Virus record (IMG/VR): IMGVR_UViG_3300031631_000379
Coordinates: 1 to 33,144 of that record
Source of the DNA: a virus
Length of the DNA: 33,144 bases
Direction: 5' to 3' (one strand)
The position numbers and the translations under genes were made by a program. Of the stretch, positions 15,773 to 23,611 are shown in pieces (positions within the stretch are counted from its first letter, which is position 1; each line of letters begins with the position of its first letter). The notes below the pieces were generated by a model. That model worked only from the letters and a program-made list of their open reading frames with translations. It was not told where the DNA came from and ran no database searches.

Positions 15773-18700
15773 TATCTTCTAATCCCCTGTCTTTTTGCAC
15801 CATAGTTTAATTGCATCACTTTATCTAAACTCCCATCTGACATCGAGCTTTGGACTGTTTTCTTGATAAGGATGTCAATTTGCTGCTGACCGTTTGGGCC
15901 TTGGCTTGTTTTCGTTTCGGCTGCTGGTGCATCCCCGGATCGTTGGTCTATAATGTTTACGGTTGTGCCACCACCACCACCACCCCAATTACTTGAAGGG
16001 ATAACGGCTTCTGGAACGCCACCCTCTCCGAACTCATAAGAGGCCCCTGATGACATACCAACACCGACAACATGTTCGTTGATTACCCCTCCGCCGGCCA
16101 TGTGAATAGAGTCCCCCATGTTTGGTACTGTTGCTGAACTACCCCCGAACATTCCCACAACAGACGTGGCCACCCCACCCCAGTCTACTCCGTCAACCCA
16201 ATCACCCAGACCGGACATCGCCTTTTGCATTTGCATTTGAGTAAGCATTTTTCCAAAAGATTCAGCGATACTCTCAAAGGACATTTCTGCCCCCCAAACC
16301 ATCTCATTTAGATCGTTGGCGTAACTGTTGGCCCACCCGGAAAAAGCATCACTCCAATCGTTTGTGGTTCCTTCTATAATTTTACTTGTTTCTAAGGCAT
16401 ACCATTCGTCCAGTTTGGTTTTGTCTTTTATACTCTTATCATATTCATCATACCGTTGATTGAGTTGGTCAAGCTCGTATGCTGTGGTGGTCATGGTGGA
16501 TCGTTTATAATCATCATTAAATGTGGCAACTAAGGCAAGTTTATCTTTTTGCATTTCTGCTAAACCATCATTTGTATTTCCAACATCAACCCCATATGTA
16601 TCTGGCATTGCATTTTGTATTTCAATTCTGTCTTCTGTTGCTTGTCTATCATCATCTACTACCTTTAATTTTGCTAAATCAGCTTCTTTTTGTTTTTGTG
16701 CATACCCAGGGGCAGCATCAGTACCATAATCACTTACAATAGTAGGGATGTTTTTTGCAGATGCAATCAAATTTTGAGTTTTTATTGCTATTGCTATTAA
16801 CTCAGCGGATGTATTTTTAGCACCTTTAATTTCTTGACTATTTATTTCTTTAACTTTTGCTAAGTATGCTTCTTTTAAAGCAAAAATGGTAGATTGATAC
16901 TCATCATCTATTTTTATATAATTATCTTTTTGTTTTTCAGCTAACTTTAAACGTTCTGTATATTTTTCCTTAGCTAAAGAAAGTTCATATTCTTTAGAAG
17001 ATAATAGATTCTTATCAATATAGTCTGATATACTTTTTTGATCCTTTTTAAAATCCCTTGAAGTACTCCTTTCTGTTTCCCCCTGTAATCGTCTAATAGC
17101 AGTATACATATCAACAGATTGTTTTACTTGTTTATTACGTTCCCCCTGTGCCTTTGCATTAATCGCATCTGCTGCATTGATATCTTCTTGTAATTGTTTA
17201 ATATTTTTATACATACCAACAGATTTAGACAACCTTTCATTGTGTATACTCTGAATCCCATTACTTTTTTCTTGTAATTTATTAAGGTTTTTATACATAT
17301 CAATAGCTTTTTGTGATTGTATCCCTTTAGGAAGTAAAGCTATATATTCTTTTAATTTCTGTTTTAATTCACTTACAAGTTCTATAGATTCTTGATATCC
17401 TTTTTGATGTGTACTTAAAAAGGCATTTGATGCTTTCTTCAACTCAAATCTGGTTAACTCAATAGCAGCACGTAATTCTTCCTCTGTTTCTATAACACCA
17501 TCAGTTAAATCATGTAAACGGTTTAACCGATTCATTGCTTTTTCAAAATCTTCCTCACTACCGAAAAAATCACTAAATTTTATCTCACCTTGTCCAAGTG
17601 CATCAAGACCTTTCACAAAATTCATAAATTCAGAAGCCAACACACCTATTCCAGCAGCGATTCCTAAAATGGGATTCACAGCCCCAATCATTCCGATTAT
17701 TATACCACCTTTAAACATTTCTGGAGCTGATTGATACAAACTTACTAAATTATTAAACACACCCCCAATTCCTTGCAAAGCCCCAAAAACGCTTTCCAGT
17801 CCCTCCACAACTTTACCAACATCTATATTCTTAATAGTGGTATTAAAGGAATCAGAAATCTTACCCATATATTCCCTTATATCTTTTTCCCTTGCTTCTA
17901 CATTTGTACTCAATTCTTCTAATGATTTTGTGGCCGACCTTGCCAAATCTGCAAAGAACTCAGTGAATCCTGCATTAGCCAAGGATCTTTTAGTATACTC
18001 AACCTCATTACCAAACCTATTAAACGCCCCCCTTGCAAGTTCAGCATTTTTTACCGCTGCCTTTCCAAATCTCTCATGTAACACTTTAGCAAACTTAGGT
18101 AAGAAGTCCTCAGAAACAACTTCCCCCATTTCTAACATCTTATTCAATTCGGCAGTAGTCACCCCCATTGCCTGTGCTGCCATTTGAAAAGCACCTGGTA
18201 ACTGCTCACCTAACTGACGTCTAAGTTCTTCAGTCTGTACCCGTCCTTTTGACATCATTTGTTGTAGGGCATAAAGAGCAGAATGGGTTTGTGTTGCGGA
18301 AAGTTGCATTGCAGTAGAAGCTTCCGCAACAGCATAAAACACATCCCTTGCCCCCTTACCTTCAAGTTTTGTGTTTATACTCGCTGCTGCTAATGTTTTA
18401 TAGGAATCCTCAAGTGCTTTAATATTAAGACCTAAATCGTGTGCAACTGTAGCTGTAAAAGCTAACTCTTCTCTTGCCCCACTGACAGACCCTGTAACAG
18501 CAACAAAAGCGTTTGTTACAGATTCTATCCTAACACCAGCTTCAACAATAGCCTGTCCCCATTCAATTATCTTAGTCGCAGAAAAATAAATAGCAACTGC
18601 TGATCCTATTCTTTTCATATCTGAAGTTATAGAAGTGGAGGATTTTTTATGTTCTTTGTTTACTTTTTTTGAGGATTCTTCATGTTCTTTGTTTACTTTT

Positions 18701-19065
18701 TTTAATGCAGTTTTTGTTTTCTTTACATAACTATTTAAATATTTTTCATATGTGTTAAAATATCTCTGATCGATTTGCAACCGTTTAGCCATTGAAATAC
18801 TTGAAGCTCTTTCTATATCTTTTGCTGAAGATTTTGCATCTTCAGCTATGGTATCATAAGCAGCAGTAGCCTTAGCCTTCATTTTCATAATATCTTGCGT
18901 AGAGGCAGAACCTAAATGTTTCCAAGCTAATTTTGTTTTGTTTATTTCTTTTTTTGTAGTACTAGAAAAATCTTTTAAATGCCCCTCTGCGGTTTTTAAA
19001 CCCTTTTTAAGGCCCCGTATGTCGACACCTATAGTGGCTATTAAACTTCCTACATTTATACTCAT
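15772..19065 (-). CDS. Tail tape measure protein
   Basis: A protein of 1097 residues that sets tail length and is ejected with the DNA. The N-terminus (1-145) is coiled coil with an 11-residue repeat. Residues about 175-335 match the tape-measure N-terminal domain pattern (SALYALQQMMSKGRVQTEEL, then RRQLGEQLPGAFQMAAQAMG). A hydrophobic stretch lies near 452-476 (GGIIIGMIGAVNPILGIAAG), and three degenerate repeats begin at residues 590, 618 and 653 (MYKNLNKLQE, MYKNIKQLQE, MYTAIRRLQG). The C-terminus has the gpH-like EFGEGGVPEAVIP. The gene starts by ATGA overlap with the gpT-like frame. Base composition changes inside it: the last 220 or so codons (below about 16.45 kb) are GC-richer, like the tail tip genes. 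Family is sure. Confidence 0.92.
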   Translation of the reverse strand: MSINVGSLIATIGVDIRGLKKGLKTAEGHLKDFSSTTKKEINKTKLAWKHLGSASTQDIMKMKAKATAAYDTIAEDAKSSAKDIERASSISMAKRLQIDQRYFNTYEKYLNSYVKKTKTALKKVNKEHEESSKKVNKEHKKSSTSITSDMKRIGSAVAIYFSATKIIEWGQAIVEAGVRIESVTNAFVAVTGSVSGAREELAFTATVAHDLGLNIKALEDSYKTLAAASINTKLEGKGARDVFYAVAEASTAMQLSATQTHSALYALQQMMSKGRVQTEELRRQLGEQLPGAFQMAAQAMGVTTAELNKMLEMGEVVSEDFLPKFAKVLHERFGKAAVKNAELARGAFNRFGNEVEYTKRSLANAGFTEFFADLARSATKSLEELSTNVEAREKDIREYMGKISDSFNTTIKNIDVGKVVEGLESVFGALQGIGGVFNNLVSLYQSAPEMFKGGIIIGMIGAVNPILGIAAGIGVLASEFMNFVKGLDALGQGEIKFSDFFGSEEDFEKAMNRLNRLHDLTDGVIETEEELRAAIELTRFELKKASNAFLSTHQKGYQESIELVSELKQKLKEYIALLPKGIQSQKAIDMYKNLNKLQEKSNGIQSIHNERLSKSVGMYKNIKQLQEDINAADAINAKAQGERNKQVKQSVDMYTAIRRLQGETERSTSRDFKKDQKSISDYIDKNLLSSKEYELSLAKEKYTERLKLAEKQKDNYIKIDDEYQSTIFALKEAYLAKVKEINSQEIKGAKNTSAELIAIAIKTQNLIASAKNIPTIVSDYGTDAAPGYAQKQKEADLAKLKVVDDDRQATEDRIEIQNAMPDTYGVDVGNTNDGLAEMQKDKLALVATFNDDYKRSTMTTTAYELDQLNQRYDEYDKSIKDKTKLDEWYALETSKIIEGTTNDWSDAFSGWANSYANDLNEMVWGAEMSFESIAESFGKMLTQMQMQKAMSGLGDWVDGVDWGGVATSVVGMFGGSSATVPNMGDSIHMAGGGVINEHVVGVGMSSGASYEFGEGGVPEAVIPSSNWGGGGGGTTVNIIDQRSGDAPAAETKTSQGPNGQQQIDILIKKTVQSSMSDGSLDKVMQLNYGAKRQGIRR
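18649..18703 (-). repeat. Two 22-base direct repeats at 33-base period in the tape measure gene
   Basis: A 22-base sequence at 18649-18670 recurs exactly at 18682-18703. The period of 33 bases encodes an 11-residue (hendecad) coiled-coil repeat, KKVNKEHEESS followed by KKVNKEHKKSS. This is a recent in-frame duplication, of the kind that changes tail length in tape measure genes. Confidence 0.85.
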
Positions 19066-19538
19066 TTCTTATTCCTCCACTGTAAACGTTTTGGGAGAGT
19101 CTTTCTTTCTTTAGCAAATTCTTCAAGTTTATACTTGTACATTTTACCATTAGTGCCCTTAACCATTATATCATTCAATTCAGTGTGTTTCTCTGCCCAT
19201 TTTTTGGCCTTTTTGTCACCTACCGCGCCCAACACACCCATTAATTGATTTTTCAATTCCTCAGCAGTATTTTTAGGGGGTTGGCCCCCAAATGTAGGTA
19301 TAAAGTCTTCTGGTTTCCATGACTTACCATCTTTTCTTTTCATTTGTGCATTGGCAAACGTACTTGCTATCATTGCTATTTGTATTTTTAATTGTTCTTC
19401 CGGTAATGGGTTTTCAATATTAAATAAGTCCCACTCCCTTGCTTGCTTTACTGTCATTGTGGATAGTGTCTCATCCACATTGTAATTACCTGTTTTTCTA
19501 AATTGTGTTAGCCAGAATTTTCTTCCTGGCCTTCGGAG
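19062..19538 (-). CDS. gpT-like tail assembly chaperone, made by -1 frameshift as a gpG-T fusion
   Basis: The T part of a gpG/gpGT-type tail chaperone pair. The conserved part, TVKQAREWDLFNIENPLPEE and onward, resembles DUF4035-like T domains that recruit tail tube and tape measure proteins. The frame is open, without a stop, from the slippery site at 19538-19544, and is -1 relative to gpG. An independent start (GTG at 19478, 138 residues) has no ribosome binding site, so expression by frameshifting is more likely. The fusion would be about 323 residues (165 from gpG, 158 from here). Its stop overlaps the tape measure ATG (ATGA). Confidence 0.8.
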   Translation of the reverse strand, partial: LRRPGRKFWLTQFRKTGNYNVDETLSTMTVKQAREWDLFNIENPLPEEQLKIQIAMIASTFANAQMKRKDGKSWKPEDFIPTFGGQPPKNTAEELKNQLMGVLGAVGDKKAKKWAEKHTELNDIMVKGTNGKMYKYKLEEFAKERKTLPKRLQWRNKK

Positions 19539-20032
19539 TTTTTTAATAGGGCCTCTTCATCCTCCTCAGTTATGCCATTTAACCTTCTAGATACTGACAA
19601 ACACAGATCAATAGCCCTAACTGACTTTTTGCCTAACGCAATCACATCTTCTTTTTCTGTAAATATCTTATACTGTCCTTCAGGGTCAATGCACAAAACA
19701 CTCACAAGCATGGCAGCTCTCATATTCAAAAGGGACATTGTTTTATTGCCATCCTGATCTTCCAAAAACTGATTTGATTCAAACTCATCTCTTTCAAAAG
19801 CTGTCATGGTTTTGATGTAAACAGGAAAGTCTAAACCCCATTCTGGTACTTTTACCATTTCAACAGGGGCAACAACTGCTATGATCTTGTTTCTGGCTTC
19901 TTTTGCCCTTGCCACATAATCAATAATATCTACTATTTTTTTAATCTCTTCAACATTAACTACTTCTTTAACTTCTTTAACTTCTTTAGTTTCTTTAATT
20001 TCTTTTTTTGTTTTCTTTTGAATCTCAGACAT
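19508..20032 (-). CDS. gpG-like tail assembly chaperone
   Basis: A 174-residue protein translated in the 0 frame upstream of the tape measure gene, where lambda G and HK97 gp14 lie. After a lysine/glutamate repeat region at the N-terminus (KETKEVKEVKEVVNVEE), the globular part includes VPEWGLDFPVYIKTMTAFER, then LNMRAAMLVSVLCIDPEGQ and an acidic C-terminus, features seen in gpG-like chaperones. It probably coats the tape measure protein before the tube assembles. A good AGGAGAT site precedes the ATG. About 9 residues before the end lies the slippery site that yields the gpG-T fusion. Confidence 0.82.
   Translation of the reverse strand: MSEIQKKTKKEIKETKEVKEVKEVVNVEEIKKIVDIIDYVARAKEARNKIIAVVAPVEMVKVPEWGLDFPVYIKTMTAFERDEFESNQFLEDQDGNKTMSLLNMRAAMLVSVLCIDPEGQYKIFTEKEDVIALGKKSVRAIDLCLSVSRRLNGITEEDEEALLKNSEGQEENSG
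19510..19544 (-). promoter_or_regulatory. Programmed -1 frameshift signal (A AAA AAC plus hairpin)
   Basis: On the minus strand, 19544-19538 reads A AAA AAC in the gpG frame (codons 164-165, Lys-Asn), a canonical X XXY YYZ slippery heptamer. After a six-base spacer comes a hairpin: GGCCAG (19531-19526) pairs with CTGGCT (19515-19510) around a 10-base loop. The -1 frame leads without a stop into the T domain, while the 0 frame stops nine codons after the slip. Confidence 0.85.
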
Positions 20033-20092
20033 GATTATCTCCTGTTAATTACTTCATTAAATTACCCATGATTAGAGTTTATTAATTACCGA

Positions 20093-20521
20093 TTATAGTG
20101 GACCAGAATGTGTACCTGAATTAACTGAAACAGTACCAGAAATTTTAATAGAAACATTACAAGAAATGGGACCCTCTGGAACTTCAAGGGGCAATTCTGT
20201 AACGTAACCACTAAACTCTAAGGTTGTATGGTCTACATCTGGAAGAATTAGTTCAAAATCCTGAATTACATCAGATTCAAAAAGAGTTTTCATAGCTGCA
20301 TAATCTGATCTATTGAACCACATAGTGAAGGTCAATGTTCCTGAGTCTTTCAATCCAACAATAAATTCTCTATAACCCCCTGTACTTGCCAGACTTGTCA
20401 CATCATGAGTTTCTTTTGACATACTTGGGCCTGAGATGCTGGTCGCTTCCCCAACACTAACCCAAGATGATGTAAGGTAGTACCTCATCAATGCCCCTAC
20501 CCCTGCGACTGCTTGTGTCAT
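20093..20521 (-). CDS. Major tail (tube) protein
   Basis: A 142-residue beta-rich protein with the pattern of lambda gpV-type tail tube proteins: ETHDVTSLASTGGYREFIVG, then GTLTFTMWFNRSD, and a C-terminal strand pair with PEGPISCNVSIKISG. It would polymerise into the hollow tail tube. It stands between the tail terminator and gpG-like genes, the usual site, and has a strong AAAAGGAGAA site, as needed for a protein made in large amounts. No Ig-like extra domain is present (lambda gpV has one). Confidence 0.85.
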   Translation of the reverse strand: MTQAVAGVGALMRYYLTSSWVSVGEATSISGPSMSKETHDVTSLASTGGYREFIVGLKDSGTLTFTMWFNRSDYAAMKTLFESDVIQDFELILPDVDHTTLEFSGYVTELPLEVPEGPISCNVSIKISGTVSVNSGTHSGPL

Positions 20522-20539
20522 AACTATTCTCCTTTTAAA

Positions 20540-20935
20540 TTATGCAGTTCTATAAATTTGAAAATTAACAGACCATTCAAATCTATTATCTGCGTCCTGC
20601 CCCATAAACCCTATTTCTGAACGATTAATTACACTTATGTAATTAGTACCATTCCATATCTCACCGTTCTTGCCTTCAAGATAATATTTAATATCTTTCA
20701 CTATTTCATATCCTGCCTTATACCCATTGTTCCTGACAACTATTTGAACAGAGGGCCTTTCCATACCATATTTTAATTGATTCATTCCCCCTGAATCCCT
20801 GATCACAACAACATTATTAGGCTCAGGTGGCATAATCGCTATAAAAAGATCTGTTCCAGTAACTAAACCCAATCCAGATCCAGAACTTTCTAACATGTCT
20901 TTTATATCTTCACTTGGTGGATTTATAATTGTCAT
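20540..20935 (-). CDS. Tail terminator protein (gpU / minor capsid Gp12-like)
   Basis: A 131-residue alpha-beta protein expected to cap the tail tube and end its growth. The pattern ERPSVQIVVRNNGYKAGYEI plus VKDIKYYLEG, and the late INRSEIGFMGQDADNRFEWS stretch, fits the tail terminator/minor capsid family found just before tail tube genes. It overlaps the upstream tail completion gene by four bases (ATGA). Identification comes from the pattern together with order. Confidence 0.75.
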   Translation of the reverse strand: MTIINPPSEDIKDMLESSGSGLGLVTGTDLFIAIMPPEPNNVVVIRDSGGMNQLKYGMERPSVQIVVRNNGYKAGYEIVKDIKYYLEGKNGEIWNGTNYISVINRSEIGFMGQDADNRFEWSVNFQIYRTA

Positions 20936-21408
20936 TTTATTTTAGCCTCTTTGCTTATAACTTTTACCATTTCGTCTATATTGTTGTCAATGGCCTTTTC
21001 AAAGAACTTACCACCTGAACCCTTACGTTGCCAATTAACACCAGTCATTTCGTGTACCTCAGCCGCATACTTAGCACTAAAGCCCAAAGCAACCCCCGGC
21101 ATATCTGTTTGATTTAATAATGCTTCAGCACCATTTATAAAACTACTATGGTCTGTTGAAAGTTCCCCTGCTTTTTTTCCTTTAAACGTTGGTGATGCCC
21201 CCATAGGAACACCGCCATTTGATATTATTAATGTTCTTGATGCTCGTAAATTAGTTAAATCCAATGGGGTTAATGGTTCTTTTGTTTCTACACTACGCAA
21301 TACAATAAGCCCTGCACGAATTAAACCCTTAAGACTTCTACCTTCAATCTTTTTAACTTCTTTTTGAAGATTAGCTATAACTGTATTTAATCCACTAAGA
21401 TCAGCCAT
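20932..21408 (-). CDS. HK97 gp10-like tail completion / neck protein
   Basis: A 158-residue protein that resembles the HK97 gp10 family: an N-terminal helical part (ANLQKEVKKIEGRSLKGLIR), a TNLRASRTLI segment and the typical C-terminal SAKYAAEVHEMTGVNWQRKG followed by KFFEKAID. Such proteins complete the tail end that docks on the head. It starts by TAATG overlap with the stopper-like gene and ends by ATGA overlap with the terminator gene, so the three neck genes are translationally linked. Confidence 0.78.
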   Translation of the reverse strand: MADLSGLNTVIANLQKEVKKIEGRSLKGLIRAGLIVLRSVETKEPLTPLDLTNLRASRTLIISNGGVPMGASPTFKGKKAGELSTDHSSFINGAEALLNQTDMPGVALGFSAKYAAEVHEMTGVNWQRKGSGGKFFEKAIDNNIDEMVKVISKEAKIK

Positions 21409-21788
21409 TATGACACCGGACTCCTTCGAACATCCCCACCAAATAAATAAACCTTTCTTAAAGTGTAATTCCCCTTAAGACTTTTTATCTTTATAAAGGC
21501 TTTAACAGAATAAGCTGAATTGACTAATTTTGGATTTGCTTTTTGTTCTGTACTTAAATCAGTTAATCCGCCTAAATACATAAAACCATCAGGGATTATA
21601 TCTTGATTTACATGAATAACTGCTCTTGATGTTAGAACCTTCCCATCTTTACTTGTAAAAGATTCATTTCTATCTTCCCACCTTACAGGTATTTCAGCAG
21701 CAGTAGTAAAAGTTAATTCCCCATAGGCATTTCTGCCTGACAACCCCCAAAGAACCGCTGTATCTCTTAAATATTTTAATATGTTCAT
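21408..21788 (-). CDS. Head-tail stopper-like connector protein
   Basis: A 126-residue strand-rich protein (AVLWGLSGRNAYGELTFTTA, then IPVRWEDRNESF) in the position of the gpFII/gp16-type stopper between adaptor and tail completion genes. The length, beta content and the RWEDR stretch fit this group; I see no decisive motif. AAGGA precedes the ATG. It would close the portal channel after packaging and give the docking surface for the tail. Confidence 0.62.
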   Translation of the reverse strand: MNILKYLRDTAVLWGLSGRNAYGELTFTTAAEIPVRWEDRNESFTSKDGKVLTSRAVIHVNQDIIPDGFMYLGGLTDLSTEQKANPKLVNSAYSVKAFIKIKSLKGNYTLRKVYLFGGDVRRSPVS

Positions 21789-21797
21789 GGGTGTTCC

Positions 21798-22175
21798 TTA
21801 ACTTTCAAAGGATGTAACTGCTGTAATACTTGCCATTTTCTTGTTAATAGCAGCATCCATCAGTCCAGTTGTGTCAAGCATTTTAACAGTTTGCCCATAA
21901 GTAGAGGCACTGAGTCCATGTCCTAATTTAGAATATTGCTCACTGGTATCACCACCAATTTCTTCCCTAATTGTTTGTCTTTCAAAAGACATACTTAAAA
22001 AATGAGCAGATAACCATCTTTCTATTTCTTTTAACAAATCACTTGAAAGACCACTATCAGCTAATATGCTTGTAACGAGTAAATTTGCAGATTCTATAAA
22101 CACATCAATTATATAATCTTCTTGTGTTGTGGTTATAATTTGTTTTACTTCTGTTGCTGTTACTCTTTTAGCCAT
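21798..22175 (-). CDS. Head-tail adaptor (gp6-like connector)
   Basis: A 125-residue helical protein with the layout of gp6/gp15-type adaptors: an N-terminal helix (ATEVKQIITTTQEDYIIDVF), a central LLKEIERWLSAHFLSMSFER, and a C-terminal GLSASTYGQTVKMLDTTGLM that often reads similarly in such connectors. It would form a ring beneath the portal. It is the first gene after the modification cassette; AAGGGG lies before the ATG, only a few bases after the sulfotransferase stop. Confidence 0.7.
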   Translation of the reverse strand: MAKRVTATEVKQIITTTQEDYIIDVFIESANLLVTSILADSGLSSDLLKEIERWLSAHFLSMSFERQTIREEIGGDTSEQYSKLGHGLSASTYGQTVKMLDTTGLMDAAINKKMASITAVTSFES

Positions 22176-22185
22176 AATACACCCC

Positions 22186-22905
22186 TTATTTATTTTGACG
22201 TGCTTTCCACAACTTAGGCTCGACGAAATTCATTATTTCTTTACTTTTCCATTCTAAACCCAACCATTCGATTGTTTCCCTCATTTGCCCATAGTCTGAG
22301 TTTACCATTCTTTCTGGATACACCATTTTAACATTAGCACCACTTTGAACTATTTCATAGAACTTTTCTTCATGCTTATGCACCCATTGCAACCACCCAT
22401 CATATTCATTGTCCACTTTTGCTTGTCTTTGTACTCTTGGTAATGCGTAAGCACTCATAAATCCTGTCTGCATACAAGAATTTATGATGTCAGGTGTTTT
22501 ACGTCTAACAATAATCCATTTACTATCAGGGAAAGCATACTTCCAACAAGGCCACGTTAACGCCATTTTAGCACACTTCCACATCCATGGTGTTTCTTCT
22601 TTCCACCCTTGCTTTTTTATTTCTTTAATTACAGCTTCTTTTAGATCGTGTGGTATAATTATATTTTTAGTTTCGGGTAAAGGAAATTGTCCCTTTCTAT
22701 CTGCCCCAATACTGAATAACAAAGGCTTTATGATGTTTTCTCTTAATGCGTGATTCTCAAACATACCTTTAGCATTGTGCTTGGATGGCCCAACAGTATC
22801 CCCCTTCCAGGCACCACATATATTTATTACCCCTGCCACAAGGGATGTTCCAGAACGAGCACAACCAACAATAATTACGGGCCTATCAGTATGATCTTTA
22901 CGCAT
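22186..22905 (-). CDS. PAPS-dependent sulfotransferase
   Basis: Would transfer a sulfuryl group from PAPS to a sugar or tyrosine hydroxyl. The 5'-phosphosulfate loop appears at residues 10-25 (VIIVGCARSGTSLVAGVI), and the 3'-phosphate site at 131-143 (IIVRRKTPDIINS; R135 and S143 have the R-x7-S spacing of the family). Several Trp and a C-terminal ETIEWLGLEW helix also fit. Length 239 is on the short side of the family. It is the last gene of a five-gene modification cassette and overlaps the GT2 gene by eight bases, with AAGGA before the ATG. No PAPS synthesis genes are in the window, so it would use host PAPS. Family quite sure; acceptor unknown, perhaps a virion-bound glycan. Confidence 0.82.
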   Translation of the reverse strand: MRKDHTDRPVIIVGCARSGTSLVAGVINICGAWKGDTVGPSKHNAKGMFENHALRENIIKPLLFSIGADRKGQFPLPETKNIIIPHDLKEAVIKEIKKQGWKEETPWMWKCAKMALTWPCWKYAFPDSKWIIVRRKTPDIINSCMQTGFMSAYALPRVQRQAKVDNEYDGWLQWVHKHEEKFYEIVQSGANVKMVYPERMVNSDYGQMRETIEWLGLEWKSKEIMNFVEPKLWKARQNK

Positions 22906-23611
22906 GATTACGTATCCTTAGTTTATTTAATTCCATTTGATACAGGTCTTTATTACGTTTTAGCAAAGATCTGTACGCCATTGGTCTTAATTTTTGATGC
23001 CATTGGTGGCAAACAACCATATCACCTTTATCAATAAATTCTAATTTAGCCCTTAAAACACTATCTCTAAAGGAGTTATCATCATAACCATAGCCCACTG
23101 TATACCTTTCATCAAAACCACCAATTTTAGCATAGTTCTTTTTACTTATACCACAACAAAAATGATATTTGGTATCTTTATGAGTAATGTGGTGATACCA
23201 CGTCTTCATTTCTCCATTTTGATCTAAAGATTTACAACTACAAACAACATATTTATCCGGATCTTCATCAAATATCTGGTCCATACCCTTCAAAATATCT
23301 GTTTCATGTAAACATTCTGGATTAGATACAATAATGAAATCACCTTCACTGACATCAAACCCTTCATTGAAAGCTGTACTGGGACTGAAACTCACTTTCG
23401 CTTTTGTTCTTATTAATTTGATAGGGATACAATCTTTATACAAATCAATTAATAAAATTAATCTGAAGTGCATATCATCATTTTGTTTTTGGTCTTCGAT
23501 TATAACAACTTCATAATCATCCCTATCGCTATACCATTTAATAAACGATTCAAAAGTATTACTTAATTGATCTATCCGGTTATAATAAGGGAACAAAATA
23601 GAGTATTTCAT
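22898..23611 (-). CDS. GT2-family glycosyltransferase
   Basis: A 237-residue GT-A glycosyltransferase. It begins YSILFPYYNRIDQLSNTFES, the usual GT2 start, has YEVVIIEDQ for nucleotide binding, FNEGFDVSEGDFIIVSNPEC where the more common DxD is replaced by NPE, and GGFDERYTVGYGYDDNSFRD near the acceptor side. The NPE variant is common in phage and protein-glycosylating GT2 enzymes. It begins at a TAATG overlap with the radical SAM gene and ends by overlapping the sulfotransferase. It probably adds a sugar to the same target that the neighbouring enzymes modify. Confidence 0.82.
   Translation of the reverse strand: MKYSILFPYYNRIDQLSNTFESFIKWYSDRDDYEVVIIEDQKQNDDMHFRLILLIDLYKDCIPIKLIRTKAKVSFSPSTAFNEGFDVSEGDFIIVSNPECLHETDILKGMDQIFDEDPDKYVVCSCKSLDQNGEMKTWYHHITHKDTKYHFCCGISKKNYAKIGGFDERYTVGYGYDDNSFRDSVLRAKLEFIDKGDMVVCHQWHQKLRPMAYRSLLKRNKDLYQMELNKLRIRNHA

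Noticed and set aside
19062-19478. gpT-like protein as an independently translated GTG-start gene
   Set aside because: No Shine-Dalgarno before the GTG, while the frame is open back to a canonical slippery heptamer in gpG.
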